Assembly: GCA_038327685.1 (NCBI GenBank) | Contig: JBBQLH010000003.1 | Coordinates: forward strand, 1-64,000 | Direction of reading: 5' to 3' | DNA length: 64,000 nucleotides | From: DASQFQ01 sp038327685 | GTDB lineage: Bacteria; Actinomycetota; Thermoleophilia; Solirubrobacterales; Solirubrobacteraceae | Shown here: piece by piece, positions 32,648 through 41,534 of the stretch | Position numbering within the stretch: the first letter of the stretch is position 1 | Layout: each line of letters opens with the position of its first letter | Position numbers and translations under genes: made by a program | Notes under the pieces: generated by a model | Told to the model about the DNA's origin: nothing | Databases searched by the model: none | The model's input: the letters and a program-made list of their open reading frames with translations, nothing else

Positions 32648-34327
32648 CTACAGCGAGCGGACGCGCAGGCGCGTCGTCGCGCCCGGAGCGACCACGCTGA
32701 CCCGGTGCAGGCCCGGGCGGCGGAGCTTGATCTTCGTGAGGTAGCGCCCGCCGCGGACGTTGATGCGCTTGCGCTGCACGCGCACCCAGCGCCGGCCGAT
32801 GAGGCGCTCGACGCGGACCTCGACGCGGCCCGTGGCCGGCCTCGGCGTCATCGTCCCCGAGACGGCGAGCGCGCGGCCGTGGCGGACACGGCGCGAGGAG
32901 AGGCCGAGCCGGAGGGTGGGGAGGACGTGGATCGCGACCGGGGAGGACGCCAGCGGCAGGCGCACCCCGTCGCCGCGGAACGCCGCGCGGATGAGGCCGC
33001 TCACGCTCAGCGGCACGCTCGCCGCCCAGCTGCCGTCGGGCCCGCAGATCGTCCCGGCGATACGCGCGAACGCGGCGCCCGGGACGGCGAACTCGATGTC
33101 GAGCGGCGCGCCGGCGGGCGAGGAGCCGTCCGGGAAGCGCAGCTGGCCCGAGAGCTTCACGGGGCGTGAGCGGATGCGCGTGCTCGACGCGTGCACGGTG
33201 ATCCCGGCCAACGGGCCGGCGTAGCGCGTGGCGCGCGCGCGCAGGTCGGGCAGCTGCGCGTACAGCGCGTCTCCGGGGCACGAGGTCGAGTCGCCGTCGC
33301 GGTGGCCGGGGATGCGCTCGAGCGTCACGGGGGTCCCGCTGGCGTAGCGATTCGTCGGGCCGCCACGCGAGCTCACGACGACGGTGCCCTCGGTCGGCAC
33401 GCCGTGGAGCGAGAGCTTCCAGCCGATCAGGTGCGCGAGCGCCTCGATGCCCGCCTCGGACTGCGGCACCGCGGAGAACGTCCCGATCGAGGCGATCCCG
33501 GTCGAGACGGAGTTGTAGCCCTGGGCCTGCGCGCCGATCACGGCCTGGTCGATGCCGCCCGCGCGGCCCTCGAACACCTGGCCGTACTTGTCGACGAGGA
33601 AGTTGTAACCGATGTCGTTCCAGCCGTTGGAGTCGCGGTGGTAGCGGGCGATCCCGAGCACGATCCCGGGCGACTCCTCCGGGGTGTAGTCGTTGGAGTT
33701 GACCGTGTGGTGCACGAACGCGGCCTGGATCTCGCCGTACTGGGGCGCGGCGCGCGGCGGCACGCTGTCGCCGCCCCACTCGGTGCGGCTGATCATCGCG
33801 GGCTGGCTCGACTGCGACGTGTGCGCGCGGACGCGCCGCTTCGGCTTGGCTCGCCGGCCGGTCACGTGGCGCGCGGCGCGGGCGGTCGGCTGGGCGCGGA
33901 CGAAGCGGGCGCGCAGCCCGCGGGTGGAGCCGCGCAGGCGCAGCTGGAAGACGTCCGCCGTGCCGGTGTAGGCGGGCTCGGTCCCAGAGGGCGGGCGAGC
34001 GCCGTCGGGCGCGTGGTCGCCCGAGCGATGCAGGGTCATCCACGGGGTCCAGCTGCCGCCGCGGCGGCGTGCCCGCACCTGGGCGTCGAGCCGGCCGCCG
34101 CGCGCCCAGCGCAGCCCGAGCATGTCGAAGCGGCGCGGCGCGGCCAGGACGCGTGTGGTCCGCCAGCCCGCGACGTGGGCGGCGTCCTCGTCGATCGCGC
34201 GCTCGAATAGGGACGTGCCGGCGAGCGCGCTGGATGGGCGCAGCGCGCCGCCGGCGATGGCGGCGGCTCCGAGGCCGAGGGCCTCTCTGCGATTGAGACG
34301 ACGGCGGTGCACGATGGGCTTGAACAC
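32648..34327 (-). CDS. Exported N-acetylmuramoyl-L-alanine amidase (PGRP/amidase-2)
   Basis: 559 residues. The N-terminus has a twin-arginine-like signal (RRRLNRREALGLGAAAIAGG). The amidase/PGRP domain spans ~180-350 with the zinc ligands H (AFVHHTVNSNDYT), H (IPGHRDGD) and C (STSCPGDALY), plus YHRDSNGWNDIGYNFLVDKY. Two to three beta-sandwich-like domains follow to the C-terminus and may bind the cell wall. It cuts the bond between muramic acid and the stem peptide outside the membrane. Export as a folded metalloprotein by Tat is consistent with the signal. It is read toward the DUF3052 gene. Confidence 0.9.
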   Translation of the reverse strand: MFKPIVHRRRLNRREALGLGAAAIAGGALRPSSALAGTSLFERAIDEDAAHVAGWRTTRVLAAPRRFDMLGLRWARGGRLDAQVRARRRGGSWTPWMTLHRSGDHAPDGARPPSGTEPAYTGTADVFQLRLRGSTRGLRARFVRAQPTARAARHVTGRRAKPKRRVRAHTSQSSQPAMISRTEWGGDSVPPRAAPQYGEIQAAFVHHTVNSNDYTPEESPGIVLGIARYHRDSNGWNDIGYNFLVDKYGQVFEGRAGGIDQAVIGAQAQGYNSVSTGIASIGTFSAVPQSEAGIEALAHLIGWKLSLHGVPTEGTVVVSSRGGPTNRYASGTPVTLERIPGHRDGDSTSCPGDALYAQLPDLRARATRYAGPLAGITVHASSTRIRSRPVKLSGQLRFPDGSSPAGAPLDIEFAVPGAAFARIAGTICGPDGSWAASVPLSVSGLIRAAFRGDGVRLPLASSPVAIHVLPTLRLGLSSRRVRHGRALAVSGTMTPRPATGRVEVRVERLIGRRWVRVQRKRINVRGGRYLTKIKLRRPGLHRVSVVAPGATTRLRVRSL

Positions 34328-34382
34328 GGCTTGATGCCGAAAGGACCTCTTCGGCTCGGATCGGCAGCGATCCTGCAGCGGG

Positions 34383-34817
34383 TCAGGCCGTGCAGCGGGG
34401 GCAGGCGCCCCGCAGGACCACGTCGTGGCCCTCGATCGCGTAGCCCAGGCGCCGCGCGACGCCCTCGATCAGCGCCTCGAGCTCCGGGTCCTCGAAGGCG
34501 TCGAGGCGCCCGCAGCGGTCGCAGATCGCGTGATGGTGGTGCTCGCCGCTGGGATCGGCGGGCTCGAAGCAGGCGGTGCCGTCGACGTCGATGCGGCGGA
34601 CGAGCCCGAGGCGCGCCAGCACGTCGACCGCGCGGTAGACGCTCGCGAGGCCGACGGTGCGCTGCTCGTCGCGCAGGCGGTCGTGGATCGCCTGGGCGCT
34701 GAGGCAGCACTCCTGCCCGGCGAGGAGCGCGAGAACCTCCTCGCGCGCGCCGCCCGCGCGGTGCCCCGAGCGCGAGAGCTGCTGCTGGGCGTGCGCCTGC
34801 CATCCGGTCTGAGCCAT
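34383..34817 (-). CDS. zur: Fur-family zinc uptake regulator (Zur)
   Basis: 144 residues. The winged helix includes HRAGGAREEVLALLAGQECC and TVGLASVYRAVDVLARLGLV. The metal-binding region is EHHHHAICDRCGRLDAF, and the structural zinc site uses the pairs CDRC and CPRC. The gene is divergent from the zinc ABC transporter with 57 bases between the start codons holding a Fur/Zur-like box, so it should repress znuA and itself when zinc is sufficient. Assignment to Zur rather than Fur rests on this context. Confidence 0.9.
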   Translation of the reverse strand: MAQTGWQAHAQQQLSRSGHRAGGAREEVLALLAGQECCLSAQAIHDRLRDEQRTVGLASVYRAVDVLARLGLVRRIDVDGTACFEPADPSGEHHHHAICDRCGRLDAFEDPELEALIEGVARRLGYAIEGHDVVLRGACPRCTA

Positions 34818-34841
34818 GGCGCGAAGCGTAGCGCTCTCGCA

Positions 34842-34859
34842 AACGAGAATCAATTTCAG
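34842..34859. promoter_or_regulatory. Candidate Zur box between zur and znuA
   Basis: AACGAGAATCAATTTCAG reads on the other strand CTGAAATTGATTCTCGTT, close to the TGAAAATGATTTTCA-type box of actinobacterial Zur. It is the only AT-rich stretch between the divergent zur and znuA starts and could control both. Confidence 0.7.
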
Positions 34860-34874
34860 TAAGCTCACGGCGCC

Positions 34875-35762
34875 GTGACGCCGAAGCTCCTCATCCTGGC
34901 CACGCTGGCCGCGGCCACGCTCAGCGGCTGCGGCGGCCACGGCGCCGCGGGCGGCGCGCCGACCGTGGTCGCCACCACGACCCAGGGCGCCGACCTGGCG
35001 CACCAGGTCGCCGGCGGCCGCGCGCACGTCAGCTCGCTGCTCAAGCCCAACAGCGACCCCCACAGCTACGAGCCGCGCGCCGGCGACGTCAGGGCGCTCG
35101 TCCGCGCCGACCTCGTGGTGCGCTCGGGCGGCGAGATCGACGGGTGGCTCGGGGAGGCGCAGCGCGGCGCGGGCTCCGACGCGCCCGTGGTGACGCTCGG
35201 CGCCCACACCCGCGAGGAGCCGCACTGGTGGCAGGACCCGCGCGCCGCGGAGCGAGCGGTGCCGCTCCTGCGCGACGGGCTGATCCGGGTGGACGCCGGC
35301 GGGAAGGCGCACTACACGGCCAACGCCGCGCGCTATCTCGGGGTGCTGCGGCGCCTCGACCGCGCCGTCGCGCGCTGCATCGCCACGATCCCGCCCGCCC
35401 GGCGCAAGCTCGTCACGACCCACGACGCGCTCGGCGCCTACGCGCGCCGCTACGGCCTCGAGGTGATCGCCACCGTGATCCCCTCGCGCTCGACGCGCGG
35501 CCAGGCCTCGGCGGGGGAGACGGCCGCGCTCGTGCGGACGATCCGGCGCGAGCACGTGCCCGCGGTGTTCGCCGAGAGCTCGGTGCGCTCCGACGTCGAG
35601 CACGCGATCGCCCGCGAGGCCGGCGCGCGCGTCGCCCCGGCGCTGTGGGCCGACTCGCTCGGCCCGAAGGGGTCGGCCGGCGCGACCTACGCCGGCTCGA
35701 TCGAGGCCAACACGCATACGATCGCGGCCGCTCTCGGCGGCGACCTCGAGCGCTGTCCCTGA
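34875..35762 (+). CDS. znuA: Zinc ABC transporter substrate-binding lipoprotein
   Basis: 295 residues of cluster A-I. The lipoprotein signal ends in the lipobox TLSGC (Cys ~19). Metal ligands by family position are H in SDPHSYEP, H in EPHWWQDPR, H in VTTHDALGAYARR and D in LWADSLG. The His-rich loop seen in many ZnuA proteins is absent, being replaced by a short GAHTREE segment. GTG 34875 was chosen. It binds zinc outside the membrane and hands it to the permease. It is followed 3 bases later by the first permease gene. Confidence 0.9.
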   Translation: MTPKLLILATLAAATLSGCGGHGAAGGAPTVVATTTQGADLAHQVAGGRAHVSSLLKPNSDPHSYEPRAGDVRALVRADLVVRSGGEIDGWLGEAQRGAGSDAPVVTLGAHTREEPHWWQDPRAAERAVPLLRDGLIRVDAGGKAHYTANAARYLGVLRRLDRAVARCIATIPPARRKLVTTHDALGAYARRYGLEVIATVIPSRSTRGQASAGETAALVRTIRREHVPAVFAESSVRSDVEHAIAREAGARVAPALWADSLGPKGSAGATYAGSIEANTHTIAAALGGDLERCP

Positions 35763-35765
35763 GCC

Positions 35766-36569
35766 GTGTTCGACAGCTTCTCGGCCCCCTACATGCAGCG
35801 CGCGCTCGTCGAGATCGGGCTGCTGGCCGTGCTCGCGGGCGTGCTCGGCGCCTGGATCGTGCTGCGCCGGCTGGCGTTCTTCACGCACTCGGTCGGCACC
35901 GCGACGTTCCCCGGGCTCGTGGTCGCCTCGGCGTGGGGGATCGCGCCGCAGCTGGCAGCGCTGGGAGCCGCGCTCGGCTTCGCGGGCCTGCGCGAGCGCC
36001 TGGCGCGCGGGCGCGAGTCCGAGGAGGACGCCGCGACGGGCATCCTGCTCGTCGCCGCCCTGGCGCTCGGGGCGTTGCTGGCCTCCGACGTCTACCGCTC
36101 CGGCGCGGGCGTCGACCGGCTGCTGTTCGGGACCCTGATCGGCCTCAGCGGCCGCGATCTCACCTTGACCGCCGTCGCGGCGGTGCTGGCGCTCGGCGCC
36201 GACGCCGCGCTGCGGCGCGCGTGGCTTGCGCGCGCCTTCGACCCGGACGGCGTGCGCGCGCTCGGGGTGGCGGTCACGGGCCCCGAGCGGCTCCTGCTGG
36301 CCGCCGTGGCGGGCGCCGTCATCGTCGCGCTCGCAGCGGTCGGCGCGCTGCTGGTGTCCGTCGTCCTCGTCGTTCCGGCCGCCACCGTGCGGCTGGTGGC
36401 CCGCGACCTGCGCACGCTCCAGCTCGGCACGGGCGCGCTCGCCGCGGTCGAGGGCGTGGCGGCGCTGTGGGTCGCGGACTCGCTCAACGTCGCACCCGGG
36501 CCGGCGATGGCGGTGCTCGGGGGCGTCGTCTTCGCGCTCGTGGCCGTCCTGGCGAGGGGGCGCGCGTGA
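35766..36569 (+). CDS. Zinc ABC transporter permease, first copy
   Basis: 267 residues with about eight hydrophobic segments of the ABC-3 (ZnuB) type: MQRALVEIGLLAVLAGVLGA, LRRLAFFTHSVGTATFPGLV and VGALLVSVVLVVPAATVRLV are conserved blocks. GTG 35766 follows znuA by 3 bases, and the stop overlaps the ATPase start as GTGA. A second permease of the same family lies after the ATPase, so the pump may be a heterodimer. Confidence 0.88.
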   Translation: MFDSFSAPYMQRALVEIGLLAVLAGVLGAWIVLRRLAFFTHSVGTATFPGLVVASAWGIAPQLAALGAALGFAGLRERLARGRESEEDAATGILLVAALALGALLASDVYRSGAGVDRLLFGTLIGLSGRDLTLTAVAAVLALGADAALRRAWLARAFDPDGVRALGVAVTGPERLLLAAVAGAVIVALAAVGALLVSVVLVVPAATVRLVARDLRTLQLGTGALAAVEGVAALWVADSLNVAPGPAMAVLGGVVFALVAVLARGRA

Positions 36570-37315
36570 GCGATCCGCTCGTCCGCGTCGAGGCCCTTGC
36601 CGGCGGCTACCGGCCCGGCGTGGACGCTCTCACCGGCGTCGCCTTCGCGGCCTGCGGCGGCGAGGTCGTCGCGGTGCTCGGCCCCAACGGCGGCGGCAAG
36701 AGCACGCTGTTCCGCGCTCTGCTGGGCGAGCTGCCGCACCGCCGCGGCACCGTCGAGCTCGCGGACCGGCCCGCCTACGTTCCGCAGACCGAGCGCGCGC
36801 GCCTCGACTTCCCGGTCTCCGCGCTCGACGTCGCGCTGATGGGTGCCTACGGGCGCACACCGTGGTTCCGGCGGCTCGCGCGCGTCGACCGCGCTGCCGC
36901 GCGCGCGGCGCTCGCTCGTGTGGGGCTCGAGCCTGAGGCGGGCGAGCGCTTCGGCGCGCTCTCGGGCGGCCAGCGCCAGCGCATCCTGATCGCCCGCGCG
37001 CTCGTGCAGGACGCCCGGGTGCTGCTGCTCGACGAGCCCCTGTCGGGTGTCGACGCCCCCAGCGCCGCGCGCATCGAGGCCTTGTTCGAGGAGCTGCGCG
37101 GCGAGGGCAGGACGCTGCTCGTCGCCACCCACGACGCCCACCAGGCCCGCGCGTGGCAGCGCGTGCTCTGCCTCAACCGCACGCAGGTCGCGTTCGGCGC
37201 GCCCGCCGAGGTCCTGACGGCCGACGTCCTGCAGGCGACCTACGGCGGCGAGCTCGTCGTCCTCGGCGACGGCTCGACCGCGGTGTCGGTCGAGCACCAC
37301 ACGCACGAGCACTGA
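36566..37315 (+). CDS. znuC: Zinc ABC transporter ATP-binding protein
   Basis: 249 residues. Walker A is LGPNGGGKSTLFRAL, the Q-loop is VPQ, the signature is LSGGQRQRILIARAL, Walker B is VLLLDEPLSG and the H-loop is VATHD. The C-terminus ends with a His-rich tail EHHTHEH, which may bind zinc. GTG 36566 overlaps the previous stop; the longer open frame upstream only shadows znuA and the permease. The stop shares its A with the ATG of the second permease. Confidence 0.93.
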   Translation: MSDPLVRVEALAGGYRPGVDALTGVAFAACGGEVVAVLGPNGGGKSTLFRALLGELPHRRGTVELADRPAYVPQTERARLDFPVSALDVALMGAYGRTPWFRRLARVDRAAARAALARVGLEPEAGERFGALSGGQRQRILIARALVQDARVLLLDEPLSGVDAPSAARIEALFEELRGEGRTLLVATHDAHQARAWQRVLCLNRTQVAFGAPAEVLTADVLQATYGGELVVLGDGSTAVSVEHHTHEH

Positions 37316-38094
37316 TGCTCGGCGACCCGATCACTCGCCGCGCGCTCGTCGAGGTCGTGATCCTCGCGCTCGCGCTCGGCCCGCTGGGCGTCTGGGTGCT
37401 GCTGCATCGCCAGGCCTACGCGGCCGAGTCGCTCAGCCACGGGCTGCTGCCCGGGCTCGTGCTCGCGGCGCTCGCCGGGATCCCGCTCGTGCTCGGCGCC
37501 GCGGGCGGTGCGCTCGTGGCCGCCGGCGCGATCGCGCTCGCCGGCCGCGACGAGCGGATCGGCGGCGACATCGGCGTCGCCGCCGCGGTCTCTGCGCTGT
37601 TCGGGCTCGGCGCGATGCTCGCGCTCGCGCCCGACGCGCCGCCGCGGCTGGAGGAGCTGCTGTTCGGCGACCTGCTCGGGATCTCGGGCGCCGACCTCGC
37701 CGCGGCGGCGGGCCTCGCGCTCGCCGTCGCCGCGGCGCTCGCCGCGGCCCACCGGCCGCTCGCGCTCGCGGCCTTCGACCGCATCGCCGCGCGCTCGCTC
37801 GGGGCGTACCCGGTGCGGTGGGAGGCGGTACTGCTCGCGCTGCTGGGCGTCGGCACGGTCGCCGCGGCGCCAGGGCTCGGCAGCCTGTTGCTCGTCGCGC
37901 TCGTCATCGCGCCCGCCGCCGCGGCGCTGCGGATCACGCGCCGGCTGCCGGCCGCGCTCGCGCTCGCGGCGGGGCTCGCGATGGCCGCCGGGATCGGCGG
38001 GCTCGCGCTGTCCTACTACGCCGATCTCGCGGCCGGCGCCTGCGTCGCCCTCTGTGCTGCGGCTGCGCCACTTTTGACGAGGCTTGCAACTTAG
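37315..38094 (+). CDS. Zinc ABC transporter permease, second copy
   Basis: 259 residues, again of the ABC-3 type: AYAAESLSHGLLPGLVLAAL is the conserved early block, ELLFGDLLGISGADL is in the middle, and a late hydrophobic helix LGSLLLVALVIAPAAAALRI follows. ATG 37315 overlaps the ATPase stop by one base. The 3' end overlaps the -35 box of the next gene's promoter. Permease-ATPase-permease order makes this a four-gene system rather than the simple ZnuABC. Confidence 0.88.
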   Translation: MLGDPITRRALVEVVILALALGPLGVWVLLHRQAYAAESLSHGLLPGLVLAALAGIPLVLGAAGGALVAAGAIALAGRDERIGGDIGVAAAVSALFGLGAMLALAPDAPPRLEELLFGDLLGISGADLAAAAGLALAVAAALAAAHRPLALAAFDRIAARSLGAYPVRWEAVLLALLGVGTVAAAPGLGSLLLVALVIAPAAAALRITRRLPAALALAAGLAMAAGIGGLALSYYADLAAGACVALCAAAAPLLTRLAT

Positions 38095-38113
38095 GGTTTA
38101 GGCGTGCCATAAT
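38084..38113 (+). promoter_or_regulatory. Promoter with embedded DtxR/IdeR-like operator
   Basis: TTGCAA (38084-38089), an 18-base spacer and CATAAT (38108-38113) form a promoter. The spacer holds TTAGGGTTTAGGC (38091-38103), resembling the TTAGGTTAG half of DtxR/IdeR boxes. The following gene is a DtxR-family regulator, so autoregulation by metal is likely. Confidence 0.6.
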
Positions 38114-38120
38114 CAGGGTC

Positions 38121-38798
38121 GTGCCGGTTCGTGACACTGCCATCTCCTCCGCCGTCGAGGACTACGCGAAGGCGATCTATGCGCTCGAGTCCCGTGGCGC
38201 GGAGACCGTCACCATGACCGCGATCGCGGGACGCCTGGGCGTCACGGCCGCGTCCGCGTCGGGGATGGTCCGCAAGCTCTGCGAGCTCGAGCTGGTCTCG
38301 CACGAGCCCTACAAGGGCGTGCGGCTGACCGAGCGCGGGGCCGAGGTGGCGCTCGAGGTCATCCGCCACCACCGGCTGCTGGAGCTCTACCTCGCCGAGA
38401 GCCTCGGGCTCCCGTGGGACCGCGTGCACGCCGAGGCCGAGGTGCTCGAGCACGTCCTCTCCGAGGAGCTCGAGGACCTGATCGCCGCCAAGCTCGGCAA
38501 CCCCACGCGCGACCCGCACGGCGACCCGATCCCGACGCGCGACCTCGTGATCGAGGAGACGCCGTCCGTCGCGATGTCCTCGCTGGAGCCCGGCGCGACC
38601 GGCACGTTCGCCCGCATCTCGGACTCCGACCCGGCGATGCTGCGCTACCTGGCCGAGCGCGGGATCGCGCCGGGGGAGCGCTTCGAGGTGCTCGAGAAGC
38701 AGCCCTTCGGGGGCCCGCTGTTCGCCTCGTTCGGCGACGCCGTCCACGTGCTCGGCGGCCAGCTCGCGGACGCCATGCGGGTGGAGATCGAGGCATGA
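38121..38798 (+). CDS. DtxR/MntR-family metal-dependent regulator
   Basis: 225 residues. The winged helix is at ~8-62 (VEDYAKAIYALESRG, then TMTAIAGRLGVTAASASGMV). The dimerisation and metal domain contains HHRLLELYLAESLGLPWDRVH, AEVLEHVLSEELEDLI and NPTRDPHGDPIP. A C-terminal SH3/FeoA-like domain starts near 155. GTG 38121 follows the promoter at 38084-38113. The stop overlaps the NRAMP start as ATGA, so manganese (or iron) control of that importer is the obvious role; sequence does not settle which metal. Confidence 0.9.
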   Translation: MPVRDTAISSAVEDYAKAIYALESRGAETVTMTAIAGRLGVTAASASGMVRKLCELELVSHEPYKGVRLTERGAEVALEVIRHHRLLELYLAESLGLPWDRVHAEAEVLEHVLSEELEDLIAAKLGNPTRDPHGDPIPTRDLVIEETPSVAMSSLEPGATGTFARISDSDPAMLRYLAERGIAPGERFEVLEKQPFGGPLFASFGDAVHVLGGQLADAMRVEIEA

Positions 38799-40099
38799 GC
38801 GCGCCGCCTCCCGACCACGCCGTCGCGCTCCGCGAGCCCGTGCTGGGACCGCCGGTGCCGCACGTCAGCGCGCTGCGGGCCATCCGCGCCCGCGGCCGGA
38901 TCCGCGGCCGCCTCGGCATGCTCGGCCCGGCCTTCGTCGCCGCGGTCGCCTACATCGATCCCGGCAACTTCGCCACCAACATCGCCGGCGGCGCGAAGTA
39001 CGGCTTCCTGCTCGTCTGGGTGATCATCGCGGCGAACCTGATGGCGATGCTGGTGCAGTACCTGTCGGCCAAGGTCGGCGTCGCCACCGGCCGCAGCCTG
39101 CCCGAGCTGTGCCGCGAGGCGCTGCCGCGCCCCGTCACGTGGGGCCTGTGGGTGCAGGCGGAGATCATCGCGATCGCGACCGACCTCGCAGAGTTCGTCG
39201 GGGCGGCGATCGCGCTCAACCTCCTGTTCGGCGTCCCGCCCTTCACCGCCGGCCTGATGACCGCCGCGGTGGCGTTCGGCATCCTCGCGCTGCAGACGCG
39301 CGGCTACCGCCGGTTCGAGCTCGCGATCGCCGCGCTGCTCGGGATCGTGCTGCTCGGCTTCGCCTACGACCTGTCGAACGTCAGCGTCGACGCGGGCGCC
39401 TTCGCGGGCGGCCTCGTCCCCGGCTTCCAGGGCACGGACTCGATCCTGATCGCCGTCGGCATCCTCGGCGCGACGGTCATGCCGCACGTCGTCTATCTGC
39501 ACTCCGCGCTCACCCAGAACCGCATCAAGCCCGAGGACGACGACGAGCGGCGCGAGCTCATGCGCTTCCAGCGCGTCGACGTGATGATCGCCATGGGGGT
39601 CGCGGGCATCATCAACCTGACGATGCTCGTGGTCGCCGCGGAGCTGTTCCACACGGCGGGCAAGACGGGCATCCACACGATCGAGGGCGCCCACGCCGGC
39701 CTCAACACGCTGCTCGGCGGCGGGGCCGCGCTCGCCTTCGCCGTCGCCCTCCTGGCGTCGGGCCTCTCGAGCTCGAGCGTCGGCACGTACGCGGGCCAGG
39801 TCGTGATGCAGGGGTTCATCAACTTCCGGATCCCCCTGTTCCTGCGCCGCGCGATCACGATGATCCCGGCGCTCGTCGTGCTCGCGATGGGGCTCGATGC
39901 GACTTCGACGCTCGTGGCCTCCCAGGTCGTGCTGTCGTTCGGCATCCCGTTCGCGCTCGTGCCGATGATCCTGCTCACGCGCCGCCACGACCTCATGGGG
40001 GCGCTCGTCAACCGCCCAGCGACCACGGCGCTGGCCGGCGTCGTCGCCGCGCTGATCATCGGGCTCAACGCCTTCCTTCTGTACGAGACGTTCTTCTAG
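38795..40099 (+). CDS. mntH: NRAMP-family divalent metal transporter
   Basis: 434 residues, about 11 membrane segments. The metal-site motif DPGN (AAVAYIDPGNFATNIAGGAK) and the helix-6 motif MPH (GATVMPHVVYLHSAL) are both intact, as expected for a proton-coupled Mn2+/Fe2+ importer. ATG 38795 overlaps the DtxR-family stop by 4 bases; the upstream open frame shadows that gene. It complements the zinc system just upstream, giving a compact metal-uptake region. Confidence 0.93.
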   Translation: MSAPPPDHAVALREPVLGPPVPHVSALRAIRARGRIRGRLGMLGPAFVAAVAYIDPGNFATNIAGGAKYGFLLVWVIIAANLMAMLVQYLSAKVGVATGRSLPELCREALPRPVTWGLWVQAEIIAIATDLAEFVGAAIALNLLFGVPPFTAGLMTAAVAFGILALQTRGYRRFELAIAALLGIVLLGFAYDLSNVSVDAGAFAGGLVPGFQGTDSILIAVGILGATVMPHVVYLHSALTQNRIKPEDDDERRELMRFQRVDVMIAMGVAGIINLTMLVVAAELFHTAGKTGIHTIEGAHAGLNTLLGGGAALAFAVALLASGLSSSSVGTYAGQVVMQGFINFRIPLFLRRAITMIPALVVLAMGLDATSTLVASQVVLSFGIPFALVPMILLTRRHDLMGALVNRPATTALAGVVAALIIGLNAFLLYETFF

Positions 40100-40141
40100 G
40101 AGTTGACGCCGACCGGTCGCTCGGCGAGCATCCGCCGAGCG

Positions 40142-40843
40142 ATGACGGACGTGGCGAAGGAGCGCGAGGAGGAGGCGGACGGCGAGACCCGCCGCCGGCC
40201 GCCGCGGCGACCGTCCGGCTCGGTGTCTCCGCGGCCGCGCCCGCAGCCCCGCGGGCGCGTGAGCGGCGCCATCGTCCGCGCTCTCGGGCTCGTAGCCACG
40301 CTCGCGCTGCTCGGCGTCGGAGTGGCCGTGGTGCTCACGCTGACCCGCGACAACGGCGGCAAGTCGGAGCAGGAGACCTTCGCGCCGACACCGAAGCCGA
40401 AGAAGACTCCTGCGGGGCGGAAGGGGTCGCGCCCCCACCGGCCCCGGCTGACCCACGCTCAGCGCGCCTCGCGCGACGCGGCCGTCGCGCAGATGCGCAC
40501 CCAGGGCTTCGAGCCGGTCGCGATCTCGACCTACAAGCCGCGCCAGAGCCTGCGCGTCCTGATCGGCCGGCCGAAGGCCTCGATGGGCGTTCGCGGCCGC
40601 CGCGCGTTCTTCTTCGTGCGCGAGCAGTACATCGGCACGGACTCGTCCTCACCGAGCGCGCGGCTCAAGGTCGCGAGCCAGGACAACAGCAAGATCACGC
40701 TTGCGTACACGCGCTTCGCCGCCGGCGACAAGCCGTGCTGCCCGAGCGACGGCACGGTCAAGGTGCGCTTCTCGATGGGCAACGGCCGCCTCCAGCCGCT
40801 CGACCCGATCCCGCCCGCGGCGGCCCGCCTGCCGCCGTCCTAG
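40142..40843 (+). CDS. Membrane-anchored LppP/LprE-like protein
   Basis: 233 residues. A basic, Pro/Arg-rich cytoplasmic tail (~50 residues) is followed by one membrane helix (ALGLVATLALLGVGVAVVLT), a Lys/Pro-rich linker and an exported domain. The last part, DKPCCPSDGTVKVRFSM, resembles the CCPSGG block of LppP/LprE lipoproteins of mycobacteria, but there is no lipobox here. Function is unknown. ATG 40142 was preferred; the open frame begins at 40103. It lies 42 bases after mntH on the same strand. Confidence 0.65.
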   Translation: MTDVAKEREEEADGETRRRPPRRPSGSVSPRPRPQPRGRVSGAIVRALGLVATLALLGVGVAVVLTLTRDNGGKSEQETFAPTPKPKKTPAGRKGSRPHRPRLTHAQRASRDAAVAQMRTQGFEPVAISTYKPRQSLRVLIGRPKASMGVRGRRAFFFVREQYIGTDSSSPSARLKVASQDNSKITLAYTRFAAGDKPCCPSDGTVKVRFSMGNGRLQPLDPIPPAAARLPPS

Positions 40844-40856
40844 CATCAAGCCCGTC

Positions 40857-41522
40857 ATGTGCGGGCGCTACACCCTCACCCAGGTCGGGCCGCAACTCGT
40901 CGACGAGCGCTTCCGGCTCGGCGAGGTCGCGATCGAGCCGGCCACGCTCGGCCGTTTCAACGTCTGTCCGACCGAGGACATCCTCGTCGTCACCCACAAG
41001 GGCCCGCGTGCCGTGCGCTGGGGCCTCGTGCCGTCGTGGTCCAAGGCGGTGGGGGCGGGACCCCTGCTGATCAACGCCCGCTCGGAGACGGTCGCGAGCA
41101 AGAGGGTCTTCTCGCGCCTGCTGGGCCGCCCCGAGCGCCGCTGCCTGGTGGTCGCCGACGGGTGGTACGAGTGGCTGCGCTCGGAGAAGAAGAGCGAGCC
41201 GCGCGTGCCGTTCCACTACCGCGTGGACGGCGGCGCGCTGTTCGCGTTCGCCGGGCTGTGCGACGTCGCGAAGATCGACGGCGAGTGGGTCCCGTCGGCC
41301 ACGATCCTCACCACGACCGCCAACGAGGTCTGCGCGCCGGTCCACGACCGCATGCCGGTGGTGCTCTCCGGCCCGGAGGAGGAGGCCGCGTGGATGGAGG
41401 GCGGCGAGCTCGAGCTGCTCGTCCCGCTGCCGGCCGCGCGCACGAGCGCGGCGCCCGCCAATCCGGCGGTCAACAAGGCCGGGGTCGAGGGTGCCGAGCT
41501 GCTCGTCGTGAACTCGGCCTAG
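40857..41522 (+). CDS. SRAP-domain abasic-site protein (HMCES/YedK-like)
   Basis: 221 residues. The Met is followed directly by the catalytic Cys2 (MCGRYTLTQ), exposed after Met removal, which forms a thiazolidine link with abasic DNA. NARSETVASKRVFSRLLGRR-like residues (INARSETVASKRVF), ADGWYEWLR and a late PVHDRMPVVLS (His) complete the SRAP set. It shields abasic sites in single-stranded DNA. ATG 40857 is fixed by the requirement for Cys2. Confidence 0.93.
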   Translation: MCGRYTLTQVGPQLVDERFRLGEVAIEPATLGRFNVCPTEDILVVTHKGPRAVRWGLVPSWSKAVGAGPLLINARSETVASKRVFSRLLGRPERRCLVVADGWYEWLRSEKKSEPRVPFHYRVDGGALFAFAGLCDVAKIDGEWVPSATILTTTANEVCAPVHDRMPVVLSGPEEEAAWMEGGELELLVPLPAARTSAAPANPAVNKAGVEGAELLVVNSA

Positions 41523-41534
41523 TCTGCGTCGCCT

